Shown here in pieces: positions 9,375 through 19,752 of a DNA stretch of 64,000 nucleotides. The notes under the pieces are model-generated. The model had not been told where the DNA came from, did not search any database, and worked only from the letters and a program-made list of their open reading frames with translations. The position numbers and the translations under genes are program-made. Where the stretch lies: positions 86,969-150,968 of the forward strand of contig DASSPH010000055.1 of the NCBI GenBank assembly GCA_035699745.1, given 5' to 3'. Positions within the stretch are counted from its first letter, which is position 1. Each line of letters opens with the position of its first letter. The DNA is from Vicinamibacterales bacterium (GTDB lineage: Bacteria; Acidobacteriota; Vicinamibacteria; Vicinamibacterales; 2-12-FULL-66-21).

Positions 9375-10919
9375 CTATTCCTGCGGCGCGGCGATGCAGC
9401 GTCTGAACGCGAATGCCATCGCCGCGACCGGGGCGGGCAGTCGCGAGCGCAGCCGCTCGAAACGCGGCTCGCCGAGCTGCCAGAGTCCGCCGACCGCCCA
9501 GGGAATCGCCGCGGCGGCGAGGACGCCGAACGTGATCGCGCCGCTCGGAAGCCGCATCGCTTCGAGCAGCAGCCGCACCGGCATCGCGATCGCGCAGACC
9601 GCCGCCGCGGTGATCAGGGGGGGCATCTGCACGCGCAGGTACGCGAGCCACGACAGCCCGGTCACGCGCAGCGCGAGCTGGCCGAGCGCCACGAACATGA
9701 AGATGATCGCGGCGTCGACGCCGGCGGCGACGCCGGGCAGACCGTATCGCGTACCCGCGACGGCGCCGACCACCACCAGCCCGGCGTACGCGGTCTGCCG
9801 CCAGAGCTCCGCGTACACCCGGCCGACGCTTTGCGCGACGACGGCGCCGAGTTGATACAGCGCTCGCAGATAGCCCGCGAGGCAGAGGATCTGCAGCGGT
9901 ATCGCGGCATCGACCCACTGCGGCCCGTACACGGACCTCAGCAGGTGCGGCGCGGCAATCGCGAGCGCGACCATGCCGGGCGCCGCGAGCATGGCGGTGA
10001 GCTGCGTGACCGAGAGATACGCCCGCCCGAGACGCGCCGCGTCCGACTGCGCCTGCGCCAGCGCCGGGAAGAGCACGCCCGCGGTCCACACGATCGAGAA
10101 CCGGTTCGGCGTGTTCACCAGATGGTAGGCGCGGCTGTAGGTGCCGACGGCGGAGGCGCCGAGCCAGCGCCCCACCACGAAGTTGTCCACCGTCATCGCC
10201 GCGTGGTGCACCAGTCCGCTCACCGACGCGCCGATGCCGAACCGCAGCAGATCGCGGAGCTCGCGCGCCGCGAGCAGCGGCCGGCACGGGTGCGGCGAGA
10301 CGGAGAAGAACCACACCGACGCGAGCACCGAATGGGTCAGCGCGCCGTAGACCAGGCTCCACACGCCGTAGCCGAGAACCGCGAGGATCACGGCGACGAC
10401 GCCGTAGCCGATCGCGCTGGTGCCCGTCTCGATCCAGGCGATGCGGCGGAAGTCCATCCGGCGGCGGAGCAGCGCGCCGGCCACGATCGTCGTGCCGGCG
10501 ATCGCGAACTCGATCGCCAGCACCCGCAGCACCGGCGCGACCTCGGCATCGCGCATCAGCGCCGCGGCGAGCGGAGCGAAGGCGGCGATCAGCGCGGCGC
10601 CGGTGATGCCGAGCAGCAGCGAGCAGGTGAACGCGACGCGGATGTGCCGTGGCGTGAGATCGGCGCGCTGCACCACGGCGTTGCCGATGCTCAAGTCGCA
10701 CAGCGGACGCGCCGCGCCGAGCACGACGAACGCCAGCGCGACGAGGCCGAAGCTTTCCGGCGTCAGCATCCGCGCCAGCACGATGCCGAACGCCATCTGC
10801 AGGACGGCGCCCACCGTGCCGGCTGTCAGCATCCACTGCGCGCCCACGGCCGCCTGGTCCGTCAGCGTGGGGCCGGCGTCCAGCACCGGGTCGATCGTCA
10901 GAGGGCGTTCGGTGGGCAT
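9375..10919 (-). CDS. polysaccharide flippase, Wzx/MOP superfamily
   Basis: This 514-residue integral membrane protein has 12-14 hydrophobic segments. It begins after a short cytosolic tail with GAQWMLTAGTVGAVLQM and continues LARMLTPESFGLVALAFV, the typical first-helix pair of oligosaccharide flippases (Polysacc_synt). These proteins move lipid-linked oligosaccharides across the inner membrane. The start is ATG at 10919 with an AGGC-like site upstream; a TATGCT box lies about 40 bp upstream. It is divergent from the MFS gene and probably serves the glycan made by the 1-8.7 kb operon, though it is transcribed separately. Confidence 0.85.
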   Translation of the reverse strand: MPTERPLTIDPVLDAGPTLTDQAAVGAQWMLTAGTVGAVLQMAFGIVLARMLTPESFGLVALAFVVLGAARPLCDLSIGNAVVQRADLTPRHIRVAFTCSLLLGITGAALIAAFAPLAAALMRDAEVAPVLRVLAIEFAIAGTTIVAGALLRRRMDFRRIAWIETGTSAIGYGVVAVILAVLGYGVWSLVYGALTHSVLASVWFFSVSPHPCRPLLAARELRDLLRFGIGASVSGLVHHAAMTVDNFVVGRWLGASAVGTYSRAYHLVNTPNRFSIVWTAGVLFPALAQAQSDAARLGRAYLSVTQLTAMLAAPGMVALAIAAPHLLRSVYGPQWVDAAIPLQILCLAGYLRALYQLGAVVAQSVGRVYAELWRQTAYAGLVVVGAVAGTRYGLPGVAAGVDAAIIFMFVALGQLALRVTGLSWLAYLRVQMPPLITAAAVCAIAMPVRLLLEAMRLPSGAITFGVLAAAAIPWAVGGLWQLGEPRFERLRSRLPAPVAAMAFAFRRCIAAPQE

Positions 10920-10977
10920 TTCAGCGCCTGCCGCGGCACAGCCGGCCCAGCATAGCGCGATTGGCGCCGAGATTTGA

Positions 10978-10983
10978 TACGGT
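10978..10983 (+). promoter_or_regulatory. extended -10 box for a leaderless TTG-start gene
   Basis: TACGGT, preceded by TGA to give an extended TGN-TANNNT element, lies six bases before the TTG at 10990. The gap GGACAT has no Shine-Dalgarno sequence. This placement supports the TTG start and predicts an mRNA beginning at the start codon. Confidence 0.45.
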
Positions 10984-10989
10984 GGACAT

Positions 10990-12129
10990 TTGAAACGCAT
11001 TCACCCGACCGTGCTGCTGATGGCCAGCGCACATTTCATGGTGGATGGATACGGCAATATCTACGCGCCGCTCCTTCCGCTGCTGATTCCCAAGCTCAAT
11101 CTGTCGCTCGCCGCGGCCGGCACGCTGACCATGCTCTACCAGATGGCGGCGTCGGTGGCGCAGGTCGGATTCGGCCACGTTGCCGATCGCTGGCGCCCCC
11201 GCGCGCTGGTGATGATCGGCCCGGTGATCGCCGTCACCGTTCTGAGCTTCGTCGGCGTCGCGCCCAACGCGCCGGTGCTGGCGGCGCTGCTGATCGTCGG
11301 CGGCCTCGGCGGGGCGGCGTTCCATCCGCCCGCCGCCGCGCTGGCGCACCGGCTCGGCGGCGATCAGCGCGGGCTGGCGATGTCGGTGCACATCACCGGC
11401 GGCACGCTCGGCTTCTCGATGGGACCGCTGCTCTTCGCCCCCGCGGCGCAGCACCTCGGACTGAGCTGGACGCCGCTGCTGGCCATCCCCGGGCTGATCG
11501 TCATCGCGTTCTTCCTGACCCGCGTGCCGCCGATTCCGCTGCATCATGCGAGTTCCGGCGGGTTCGGCGCGCTGCGCCCGTACGCAAAGCCGCTCGGGCT
11601 GCTCTACCTGATCGTTGTCCTGCGCACGCTCGCCTCCCTGGCCTTCGCGACGTTCGTGCCGGTCATGCTGACCCGGCGCGGGCTCACGCTCTCCGAGGCG
11701 GGGGCGATCGTCGCCGCCTATCTGTTCGCGAGCGGCGCCGGCGGGTTCATCGGCGGGCCGGCGGCCGATCGCTACGGGCCGCGCCGCGTCATCATCTGGT
11801 CGCTCGTGCTGGCCACCCCCTTCCTGCTCGCCGCGCCGCTGCTGTCCGGCTGGCTGTTCATCGTCGTGCTGGCGGCAGGGGGATTTTTCCTGCAGTCGAC
11901 CCTGCCGGTGAACGTCGTCTTCGGGCAGGCGCTCGCGCCGGTGAGCGCGGCGACCGTGTCGTCGCTGATGATGGGCTTCGCCTGGGGGATGGGCGGATTC
12001 AGCGTGCCGCTGGTCGGCGCGATTGCCGATCGCTATGGCATCGAACCGACATTACTGGGACTCGCGTTCATTCCGCTGGTGGCGGCGGCGGTCTCGACGC
12101 GCCTGCCGGAGCGCGCGCCGCAGGCCTGA
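10990..12129 (+). CDS. MFS exporter, fosmidomycin-resistance (Fsr)-like
   Basis: This 379-residue protein has about 12 hydrophobic segments. Its opening, SAHFMVDGYGNIYAPLLPLL, matches the first helix of Fsr-type major facilitator proteins, and GHVADRWRPRALV is the MFS motif A after TM2. A second motif-A copy, GGPAADRYGPRRV, starts the second half. Fsr-type carriers export small drugs and phosphonates by proton antiport. The start is TTG, chosen because the homologous first helix begins immediately after it and a promoter box sits just upstream. The substrate is unknown. Confidence 0.8.
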   Translation: MKRIHPTVLLMASAHFMVDGYGNIYAPLLPLLIPKLNLSLAAAGTLTMLYQMAASVAQVGFGHVADRWRPRALVMIGPVIAVTVLSFVGVAPNAPVLAALLIVGGLGGAAFHPPAAALAHRLGGDQRGLAMSVHITGGTLGFSMGPLLFAPAAQHLGLSWTPLLAIPGLIVIAFFLTRVPPIPLHHASSGGFGALRPYAKPLGLLYLIVVLRTLASLAFATFVPVMLTRRGLTLSEAGAIVAAYLFASGAGGFIGGPAADRYGPRRVIIWSLVLATPFLLAAPLLSGWLFIVVLAAGGFFLQSTLPVNVVFGQALAPVSAATVSSLMMGFAWGMGGFSVPLVGAIADRYGIEPTLLGLAFIPLVAAAVSTRLPERAPQA

Positions 12130-12163
12130 GATTTGCGTGGTACGATACCCGACGGGTCCTGCC

Positions 12164-12916
12164 ATGCCGCGCCATCCCAGCCTCTCCACCGTCGCGTATT
12201 CGTTCGGGCCCGGTCCGATGACGCCGGCCGTCCGCGCGCTGCTCTACGCGAACATCGCGGTGTACGTGGCGACGCTCATCTTTCCGCGCCTGGTGCTGTG
12301 GCTGGGCCTGATCCCCGAACAGGTGGTCGAGCAGTACTGGCTGTGGCAGCCGGTGACCTACATGTTCCTGCACGCGCGCGCGCCAACGCACATCCTGTTC
12401 AACATGCTCGCGCTCTGGATGTTCGGCGTGGAGCTCGAGCGGCTGTGGAGGACGCGCTTCTTCGTCCGCTATTACGCGGTCACCGGCATCGGCGCCGGCA
12501 TTCTGTCGATTCTCATCGCGCTGCTGCCGTTCGCCGCCGCACGGGCGACGTACGACGACGTGATCGTCGGCGCGTCCGGCGCGATCTTCGGTCTGCTGCT
12601 CGCCTACGCGCTGTACTTTCCGAACCGCCCGATCCTGATGTTCTTCTTCTTCCCGGTGCCGGCGAAGTACTTCGTGATGATCCTCGGCGCCATCAACTTC
12701 ATCGTCGCGATCGAGGGCAGCGGGGGCGTGGCCGCGGTGGCGCACCTGGGCGGGATCGCCGTCGGCTACGCGTACCTGCAGAGCGGCCGCGGCGGATTCA
12801 CCGCGGAAATCAAGTACCGCTATCTGAAGTGGAGAATGAACCGGATGCGCCGCAAGTTCGACGTCTATTCAGGCGGACGCTCGGACAAATCGCACTGGAA
12901 CCGCCACGTGCATTGA
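12164..12916 (+). CDS. rhomboid-family intramembrane serine protease
   Basis: This 250-residue protein has six or seven membrane segments. The catalytic serine is S138 in GASGAIFG and the catalytic histidine is H194 in AVAHLGG, the Ser-His dyad of rhomboid proteases. WQPVTYMFLHA and HILFNMLALWMFG are the L1 loop and TM2 signatures. A basic cytosolic tail of about 45 residues follows. Rhomboids cleave transmembrane helices; no substrate is suggested by the context. It begins 34 nt after the MFS stop, with a TACGAT box at 12141-12146 between them. Confidence 0.9.
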   Translation: MPRHPSLSTVAYSFGPGPMTPAVRALLYANIAVYVATLIFPRLVLWLGLIPEQVVEQYWLWQPVTYMFLHARAPTHILFNMLALWMFGVELERLWRTRFFVRYYAVTGIGAGILSILIALLPFAAARATYDDVIVGASGAIFGLLLAYALYFPNRPILMFFFFPVPAKYFVMILGAINFIVAIEGSGGVAAVAHLGGIAVGYAYLQSGRGGFTAEIKYRYLKWRMNRMRRKFDVYSGGRSDKSHWNRHVH

Positions 12917-12932
12917 TCCGGGGGGAGCCGCA

Positions 12933-13757
12933 TCAGACCAGTCCCTTCGTCCACCCACCGTCAACGGGAATCGTGACGCCCGTCACGAAGGACGCGGCAG
13001 GCGAGGCGAGGAACGCCACCACCGCGGCGAACTCCTCGGGAGTTCCCATGCGCCCGAGGGGAATCTGACTGACGACGCGCTCGTCGGCCTGTTCCGCGGT
13101 TATCCCGTCCCGTCGAGCGGTCGCCTGCGACAGCTCGACGACGCGATCGGTGCGGGTGTAGCCGGGGGCCACGCAGTTCACGAGGATGCGGTCCCGGGCA
13201 AGTTCTACCGACAGTGTCTTGGCGAGCGACGTGACCGCCGAGCGGAGCGCGTTGGACAGCACCAGCCCTTCGATCGGCTGCTTGACTGAGATGGACGTGA
13301 TGTGGATGATGCGTCCGCCGCCGCGCTGGCGCAGCAGGGGAATCGCCCCGCGGCACAGCCGGACGACGCTCAGGAGCAGCGAGTCGATGGCCTGGATCCA
13401 TGCCCGCTCGTCGAACGCCATGAACGGCCCGGACGGCGGTCCGCCGGTGTTGGTCACGAGCACGTCCAGCCCGCCGAACCGCGCCGTCGTCGCCGCGAAG
13501 ATCCGCTCCACGTCCGCCGCATTGGAGAGATCGGCGGGGATCGCGAGGACCTCGGCGCCGGCTGCGGCGAGCGCGCGCTCGGCGTCGGCCAGCGCCTCGC
13601 GCCCTCGCGCACAGATGGCCACCTGGAATCCGTCCCGCGCCAGCGCCGCCGCGGCGGCGCGGCCGAGCCCTTTGCTCGCGGCGCAGACGAGGGCGACCCT
13701 GGGTCTGGCCGGCGCCCCCGGCGCCAGGGTCGGGCCTACGGGTTCACCTTCGCTCAC
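12933..13757 (-). CDS. SDR-family protein with degenerate active site
   Basis: This 274-residue protein has a Rossmann fold with ALVCAASKGLGRA in place of the usual TGxxxGxG, VTNTGGPP for the NNAG motif, and ITSISVKQPIEG with the catalytic serine region. Where classical enzymes have YxxxK it reads LVLSNALRSAV, so the catalytic tyrosine is replaced by leucine. A known SDR subgroup resembling 3-oxoacyl-ACP reductases shares both deviations. It may be an enzyme with altered chemistry or a binding protein. The start is GTG 13757; a shorter N-terminus is possible. It is convergent with the rhomboid gene and lies 12 nt downstream of the cupin gene. Confidence 0.8.
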   Translation of the reverse strand: MSEGEPVGPTLAPGAPARPRVALVCAASKGLGRAAAAALARDGFQVAICARGREALADAERALAAAGAEVLAIPADLSNAADVERIFAATTARFGGLDVLVTNTGGPPSGPFMAFDERAWIQAIDSLLLSVVRLCRGAIPLLRQRGGGRIIHITSISVKQPIEGLVLSNALRSAVTSLAKTLSVELARDRILVNCVAPGYTRTDRVVELSQATARRDGITAEQADERVVSQIPLGRMGTPEEFAAVVAFLASPAASFVTGVTIPVDGGWTKGLV

Positions 13758-13769
13758 CGGCGTTGCTGG

Positions 13770-14132
13770 CTACTCTCGGTGGAAGTACGTGTCGGTATGA
13801 TCGAGCCAGTCCTGGCGGATGGGGGCGAACAGATCGAGCTCGAACGTGTCGTCGAGCGCCTCGGCCTGGTGCTCGACCCAGGAGGGAATGTGGAGCACTT
13901 CCCCTTCACGGACGGTGATTTCCTCGCCGGCGATGAGGAACTTGAGGGCGCCCTGCAGCACGTAGGTCATCTGCTCGCTCTCGTGGTTGTGCATCGGCAC
14001 GAGCGCGCCCTTCTTGAGATAAATCTGCGCCAGCATCTCGCGCTCGCCGGTCACGATCTTGCGCGAGATCATCTCGGTCACCTTCTCCAGCGCGAGCTCG
14101 TCCCAGCGATACAGGCTGACGGGTGGCGGCAC
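13770..14132 (-). CDS. small cupin-domain protein
   Basis: This 120-residue protein is a single cupin barrel. Metal-site motif 1 is [15 protein letters not shown] (two His and one Glu), followed by the turn REGEVLHIP and the second-motif histidine in VEHQAEAL. Such mononuclear cupins can be dioxygenases, isomerases or sugar-binding regulators; the sequence does not decide. The start is GTG at 14132, six bases from a TATAAT box on the minus strand and with no Shine-Dalgarno, so a leaderless message is likely. It probably forms a two-gene operon with the SDR gene. Confidence 0.85.
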   Translation of the reverse strand: MPPPVSLYRWDELALEKVTEMISRKIVTGEREMLAQIYLKKGALVPMHNHESEQMTYVLQGALKFLIAGEEITVREGEVLHIPSWVEHQAEALDDTFELDLFAPIRQDWLDHTDTYFHRE

Positions 14133-14138
14133 CGGGGG

Positions 14139-14148
14139 ATTATATAAT
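14139..14148. promoter_or_regulatory. symmetric bidirectional -10 element
   Basis: ATTATATAAT is its own reverse complement, so it reads TATAAT on both strands (14143-14148 on plus, 14144-14139 on minus). The minus copy is six bases from the cupin GTG at 14132, and the plus copy seven bases from the dehydrogenase ATG at 14156. Neither gap has a ribosome-binding site. It is an A+T-only island in very G+C-rich DNA and probably fires both genes as leaderless transcripts. Confidence 0.65.
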
Positions 14149-14155
14149 GGCGTCG

Positions 14156-16279
<2,124 letters not shown>

Positions 16280-16286
16280 GCGCACC

Positions 16287-17297
16287 ATGCGCGCGCTCGG
16301 GATCGTCTCCTGCGTCGTCGCCGCCTCGCTGTCGCCGCTCCCGCGGCTGCCGGTCGAGGTCCTGCGATCGACCGGCGGACTGCCGGCGCACATCGCCGGC
16401 GCCTTTCAGCGCCCCATCGGGTTCCAGCAGGCGGACAGCGGCCAGTACTTCGTCTTCGACCGGCGGGCGCACGCCGTGTACACGGTCACCGGCGACACCG
16501 TCAAGAAAATCATCGAGGTGGGCGCCGAAGCGGGACGGGTGATCGATCCGAGCGCGTTCGACATCGATCCCGCCGACGGCACGTTCGTGATCGGCGACGC
16601 GCCGTTCGACGGGGCCCGCATCCAGACGTTCACCGCGAGCGGCGGCCGTCTCGGCGGATTCGCGCTTCCCGGCCGGCAGGTGCCGCGCGTGACGATGGAG
16701 TCGTTCGTGCTCGGCGGCATCGGCTCGATCCAGTTCACCGGCACGACCATCCTCATCAACCAGCCCGAGCAGGGCTCGCTCATGACCGAGCTGACGTTCA
16801 ACGGCGCGCCGTCGCGCGCCATCGGCGAGCTGCGCAGCACCGGGCAGGCGGATCCCAACGTCCACCTCGCCCTGAACAGCGGCTTCCCGCTCGTCGATCC
16901 GACCGGCGGGTTCTATTTCGTGTTCAGCGCCGGCGTGCCGGTGTTCCGCAAGTACGACGCGCAGGGCCGCCAGCTTTTCGAGCGGCACGTCGAAGGCCCC
17001 GAGATGGACGCGTATCTGCGGACGATGCCGACGGCGTGGCCGAAGCGGCAGGTCGAGAAGAACCTGCTGCCCATCGTCCCGGCGGCGATCCGGACCGCGG
17101 CCGTCGATCGGACGGGGCGGTTGTGGGTGGCGCTGACCGCGCCATTCACCTACGTCTACGACCGCTCGGGCGACAAGATCAAGACGGTGCAGTTCAGAGG
17201 GGCTGACACGCTGACGCCCAACAGCCTGTTCTTCACCAGGGACGGCCGCGTGCTGGTCACGCCCGGCTGTTATATCTTCCAGGTGCCGAAGCTGTAG
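16287..17297 (+). CDS. secreted beta-rich protein, unrecognised (possible beta-propeller)
   Basis: This 336-residue protein has an N-terminal hydrophobic segment compatible with a signal peptide (residues 1-20). It is then rich in strands with repeats such as RPIGFQQADSGQYFVFDRR and AAVDRTGRLWVAL, which resemble blades of six-bladed propellers (NHL/SGL type). No catalytic motif is evident. It starts 7 nt after the E1 gene, so it is probably co-transcribed, but no functional link is apparent. Confidence 0.55.
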   Translation: MRALGIVSCVVAASLSPLPRLPVEVLRSTGGLPAHIAGAFQRPIGFQQADSGQYFVFDRRAHAVYTVTGDTVKKIIEVGAEAGRVIDPSAFDIDPADGTFVIGDAPFDGARIQTFTASGGRLGGFALPGRQVPRVTMESFVLGGIGSIQFTGTTILINQPEQGSLMTELTFNGAPSRAIGELRSTGQADPNVHLALNSGFPLVDPTGGFYFVFSAGVPVFRKYDAQGRQLFERHVEGPEMDAYLRTMPTAWPKRQVEKNLLPIVPAAIRTAAVDRTGRLWVALTAPFTYVYDRSGDKIKTVQFRGADTLTPNSLFFTRDGRVLVTPGCYIFQVPKL

Positions 17298-17324
17298 GCG
17301 ATCTTCAGGCCGCAGCACAGCGAC

Positions 17325-18281
17325 ATGGCGAAAAAGAAGCCCGTACGTCGAAAGAAGGTGGCGGCTGGGACGGTCGGTCTCACCGCGCCCGAAACCGCCC
17401 GCGTCGCGGACGGGACGCTGGACGCGCTCGCCGGGCAGGTCGCCGCCGACGGCGGCAGCGTGCTCGGACGCTACAACGAGCCGTTCGGCGGACATCCGCT
17501 GCTCCTCGTGGCGCTGCCGATCTCGACGGTGGAGCCGACGCCCTACCAGCGCGATCCCTCCGACGCCCACGTGAAGCGCCTGATGACCGTGCTCGAGAAG
17601 ATCGGGCTCTTCCTCGATCCGATCATCGCCATCCATCACGAGGACAAGTACTGGACGCCGAACGGCAACCATCGCCTGCAGGCGCTGAGGAAGCTCGGCG
17701 GCAAGACCGTGATCGCGCTGCTGGTGCCCGATGCCAGCGTCGCGTTCAAGATCCTCGCGCTCAACACGGAGAAGGCGCACAACCTGCGCGAGAAGTCGCT
17801 GGAAACCATCCGCATGGCGCGCGCGCTCGCCGGCGCCAGGACCTCCAAGGGGGAGCAGGAGTCGGCATTCGCCTTCGAATTCGAGCAGCCCGCGTTCCTC
17901 ACGCTCGGCGCCGCGTACGAGGAGCGCCCGCGCCTCAGCGGCGGCGCCTACCAGTCGATCCTGCGCCGGGTGGACGAGTTCCTCGACGAACCGATCAGCG
18001 ACGCGCTGAAGGAGCGCCTGCGCCGCGGCCGCAAGATCCTGAAGCTGGACGACGCGGTGAGCGCGGCGGTCGAGAAGCTGAAAGCGAAAGGACTGACCAG
18101 CCCGTATCTGAAACCGTTCGTCGTCGCGCGGGTGAACTACACCCGCTTCTCGAAGGCGACGTCGTTCGACTTCGACGAAGCGCTCGACCGGATCATCGCC
18201 TCGGCGCAGAAGTTCAACACCGACCGGGTGAGCCAGCAGGACGTGGCGAAGGTGGGCGGCGGACCGGCCGACGAGGAGTAG
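17325..18281 (+). CDS. ParB-like nuclease-domain protein
   Basis: This 318-residue protein starts with a basic tail (MAKKKPVRRKK). The ParB N-terminal domain follows at ~60-150, with LPISTVEPTPYQRDPSDAHVKRL and the nucleotide-binding GNHRLQALRKLGG box. The remainder is helical, without a clear DNA-binding HTH. Similar chromosomal proteins are not partition factors and have no settled role. A CTP/ATP-binding switch is possible because the GxxR-type box is intact. No parA or parS-like site is nearby. It ends 9 bp from the stop of gvpK on the other strand, so the two transcripts converge. Confidence 0.7.
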   Translation: MAKKKPVRRKKVAAGTVGLTAPETARVADGTLDALAGQVAADGGSVLGRYNEPFGGHPLLLVALPISTVEPTPYQRDPSDAHVKRLMTVLEKIGLFLDPIIAIHHEDKYWTPNGNHRLQALRKLGGKTVIALLVPDASVAFKILALNTEKAHNLREKSLETIRMARALAGARTSKGEQESAFAFEFEQPAFLTLGAAYEERPRLSGGAYQSILRRVDEFLDEPISDALKERLRRGRKILKLDDAVSAAVEKLKAKGLTSPYLKPFVVARVNYTRFSKATSFDFDEALDRIIASAQKFNTDRVSQQDVAKVGGGPADEE

Positions 18282-18290
18282 AACCGGCCG

Positions 18291-18695
18291 CTACATCAAC
18301 TTCCCGATCGGTCCGAGATCGAGATTCAACTCGTCCGGCGGAATGTCGAACTGCTTCGCCAGGTCGAGGATCGTGTCCTGCAGCCGCATCAGCGCGAGTC
18401 CGACTGCCTCGGTCTCGTCGCCGGTAAGCGTGCCCGCCTCCATGCGGCGGATTGCCTGGCGCTCCAGCAGCTGGCGGATCAACTCGACCAGGGTCAGTAC
18501 CAGCTTCAACACCGACTTGCGCACGTCGTCAGGGTTCGCGTTCCATCGCGGCGGCGCGGCAGCCACGCCCTGGATCTGCTTCCTGATCGCTTCGATCTCG
18601 CGCGCCGCCGCGGGTTCGGCGCCCTTCCCCGCCGCGGGGCGCTTCGCCCGTCCGGCACCTCCTGCCCGTGTGACCCGCCTTGCGCCGCGCGTCAT
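18291..18695 (-). CDS. gvpK: gas vesicle protein GvpK
   Basis: This 134-residue protein has a basic, Ala/Arg-rich N-terminal tail of about 45 residues. The diagnostic GvpK core follows: VLKLVLTLVELIRQLLERQAI, RMEAGTL, EAVGLALMRLQ, and the ending DLNLDLGPIGKL. GvpK is an essential accessory protein in known gas-vesicle systems and is thought to act in assembly rather than being a major shell component. The ATG overlaps the TGA of the preceding gvpF/L gene (ATGA). It is the last gene of the gvp operon. Confidence 0.92.
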   Translation of the reverse strand: MTRGARRVTRAGGAGRAKRPAAGKGAEPAAAREIEAIRKQIQGVAAAPPRWNANPDDVRKSVLKLVLTLVELIRQLLERQAIRRMEAGTLTGDETEAVGLALMRLQDTILDLAKQFDIPPDELNLDLGPIGKLM

Positions 18696-19360
18696 AGCAG
18701 TGCCGCCGCGAAGGCGAAGGGCGGCCACGGCCCCGTCACCGTCAATCGCGCATCCGCGTCGCTGAGCGCCGCGCCGAGCGCCGCGTAGCGTTTGACGGCG
18801 TCGCGCCGCACGAGGTGGTAAAGGGACTCGGGCGTCGTCGCGGTGGCCGGCTGATAGCGCTCCGCCGCGACGAGCGGCGCCAGCTTGCGGCGCAGCGGCC
18901 GCCACGCCGGCGGCGGCGCCGCCCTGGCGGCTCTCGCGGCGCGGCGCAGGTACTCCGCGCCGGACGGCTCCCCTTCTCTGAGTGAACGGGCCGCGCGCGG
19001 AGGCGAGGATTTCGCGTGCGGGGCGGTCCGGCGCCGCCACGTGAACTGCACTTTCCCGCGGACCGCTGCGAGCGCGTCCGCGATCTCGGCGCCGCGATCC
19101 TCGAGCACCTCGTCGATTGCCGCATCGTCCAGCAGCGTGCCGAAGCGGACCGGCAGGATGGCGGGAACGCGCTCGGCAAGCTGCGCGACGACGTCCTGGT
19201 GGCGCTGCAGTGGCGCGAATTCCGCGGGAGGCACATCCGCCCGTCGCTCGACCACGGCGAATCCGCCGGGGATCGGGCGCAATCCGAGCGCGCCCGACAA
19301 CCCCTTGCCTTTCGCGCCGCGCGGCGGCGCATCGACCAGCGCGAACACGTACCACGCCAT
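18692..19360 (-). CDS. gvpF: gas vesicle protein GvpF/GvpL family, copy 3
   Basis: This 222-residue protein is a compact GvpF/L. It has an N-terminal ferredoxin-like domain beginning MAWYVFALVD, the central motif LPVRFGTLLDD that aligns with IPMSFGTVF of other members, a charged linker, and the terminal VTGPWPPFAFA signature. GvpF/L proteins bind GvpA monomers and each other and are minor, gas-facing components. It is the most diverged of the three copies here. Its ATG shares one base with the upstream stop. F versus L cannot be decided. Confidence 0.87.
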   Translation of the reverse strand: MAWYVFALVDAPPRGAKGKGLSGALGLRPIPGGFAVVERRADVPPAEFAPLQRHQDVVAQLAERVPAILPVRFGTLLDDAAIDEVLEDRGAEIADALAAVRGKVQFTWRRRTAPHAKSSPPRAARSLREGEPSGAEYLRRAARAARAAPPPAWRPLRRKLAPLVAAERYQPATATTPESLYHLVRRDAVKRYAALGAALSDADARLTVTGPWPPFAFAAALL

Positions 19361-19752
19361 CAGGGATGTCTGCGCCGCACCGGCAGGATGCGATCCGCCG
19401 CACAGAGCAGCGCCGAGAGGCGGACGTAGACGAGGTCGACGTTCGCCAGGGCGAGGATGAGATCGGCGTTGAGAACGACCCCCTTGCCGAGCAGGTTGTC
19501 GATCAGATCGAGCAGCGTCGACTCCTCGTCCCCCTCGACGATGCGCGCGGCGCGGCGGCTGGCGGGACTCGCGGACTTCGGCGCTCTGACGGAGAGCTTC
19601 GCCGGGGCGACCCGCGCGGCGGGCCTGGGCGAGTCGGGACGCGGCGGCGGCGGTTCCGCCGGCACCGTCGAGAGACGCGGGCTGGCGACGGCGGTGGACG
19701 CCTTGCGCGCCGGCTTGAGAGGAGCGGCCCTGCCGGCCCGTGCCCGTTTCAC
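19360..19752 (-). CDS. GvpA/GvpJ-family protein with long N-terminal extension
   Basis: The C-terminal half of this 130-residue protein is a GvpA-type domain: STLLDLIDNLLGKGVVLNADL, then LALANVDLVYVRLSALL, the helix-strand-strand-helix unit of gas-vesicle shell proteins. The first ~75 residues are Ala/Pro/Arg-rich, low-complexity and basic, which canonical GvpA/J/M/S proteins lack. It starts with GTG overlapping the previous stop (GTGA). By sequence it is nearer to GvpJ/S/M minor proteins than to GvpA. It may cap or nucleate a structure, with the basic tail binding nucleic acid, membrane or a partner; that is speculation. Confidence 0.82.
   Translation of the reverse strand: MKRARAGRAAPLKPARKASTAVASPRLSTVPAEPPPPRPDSPRPAARVAPAKLSVRAPKSASPASRRAARIVEGDEESTLLDLIDNLLGKGVVLNADLILALANVDLVYVRLSALLCAADRILPVRRRHP

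Noticed and set aside
14147..14155. ATG 14147 as start of the E1 gene
   Set aside because: It overlaps the TATAAT box, so it could only be used from a longer, unidentified upstream transcript; ATG 14156 fits the predicted RNA start.
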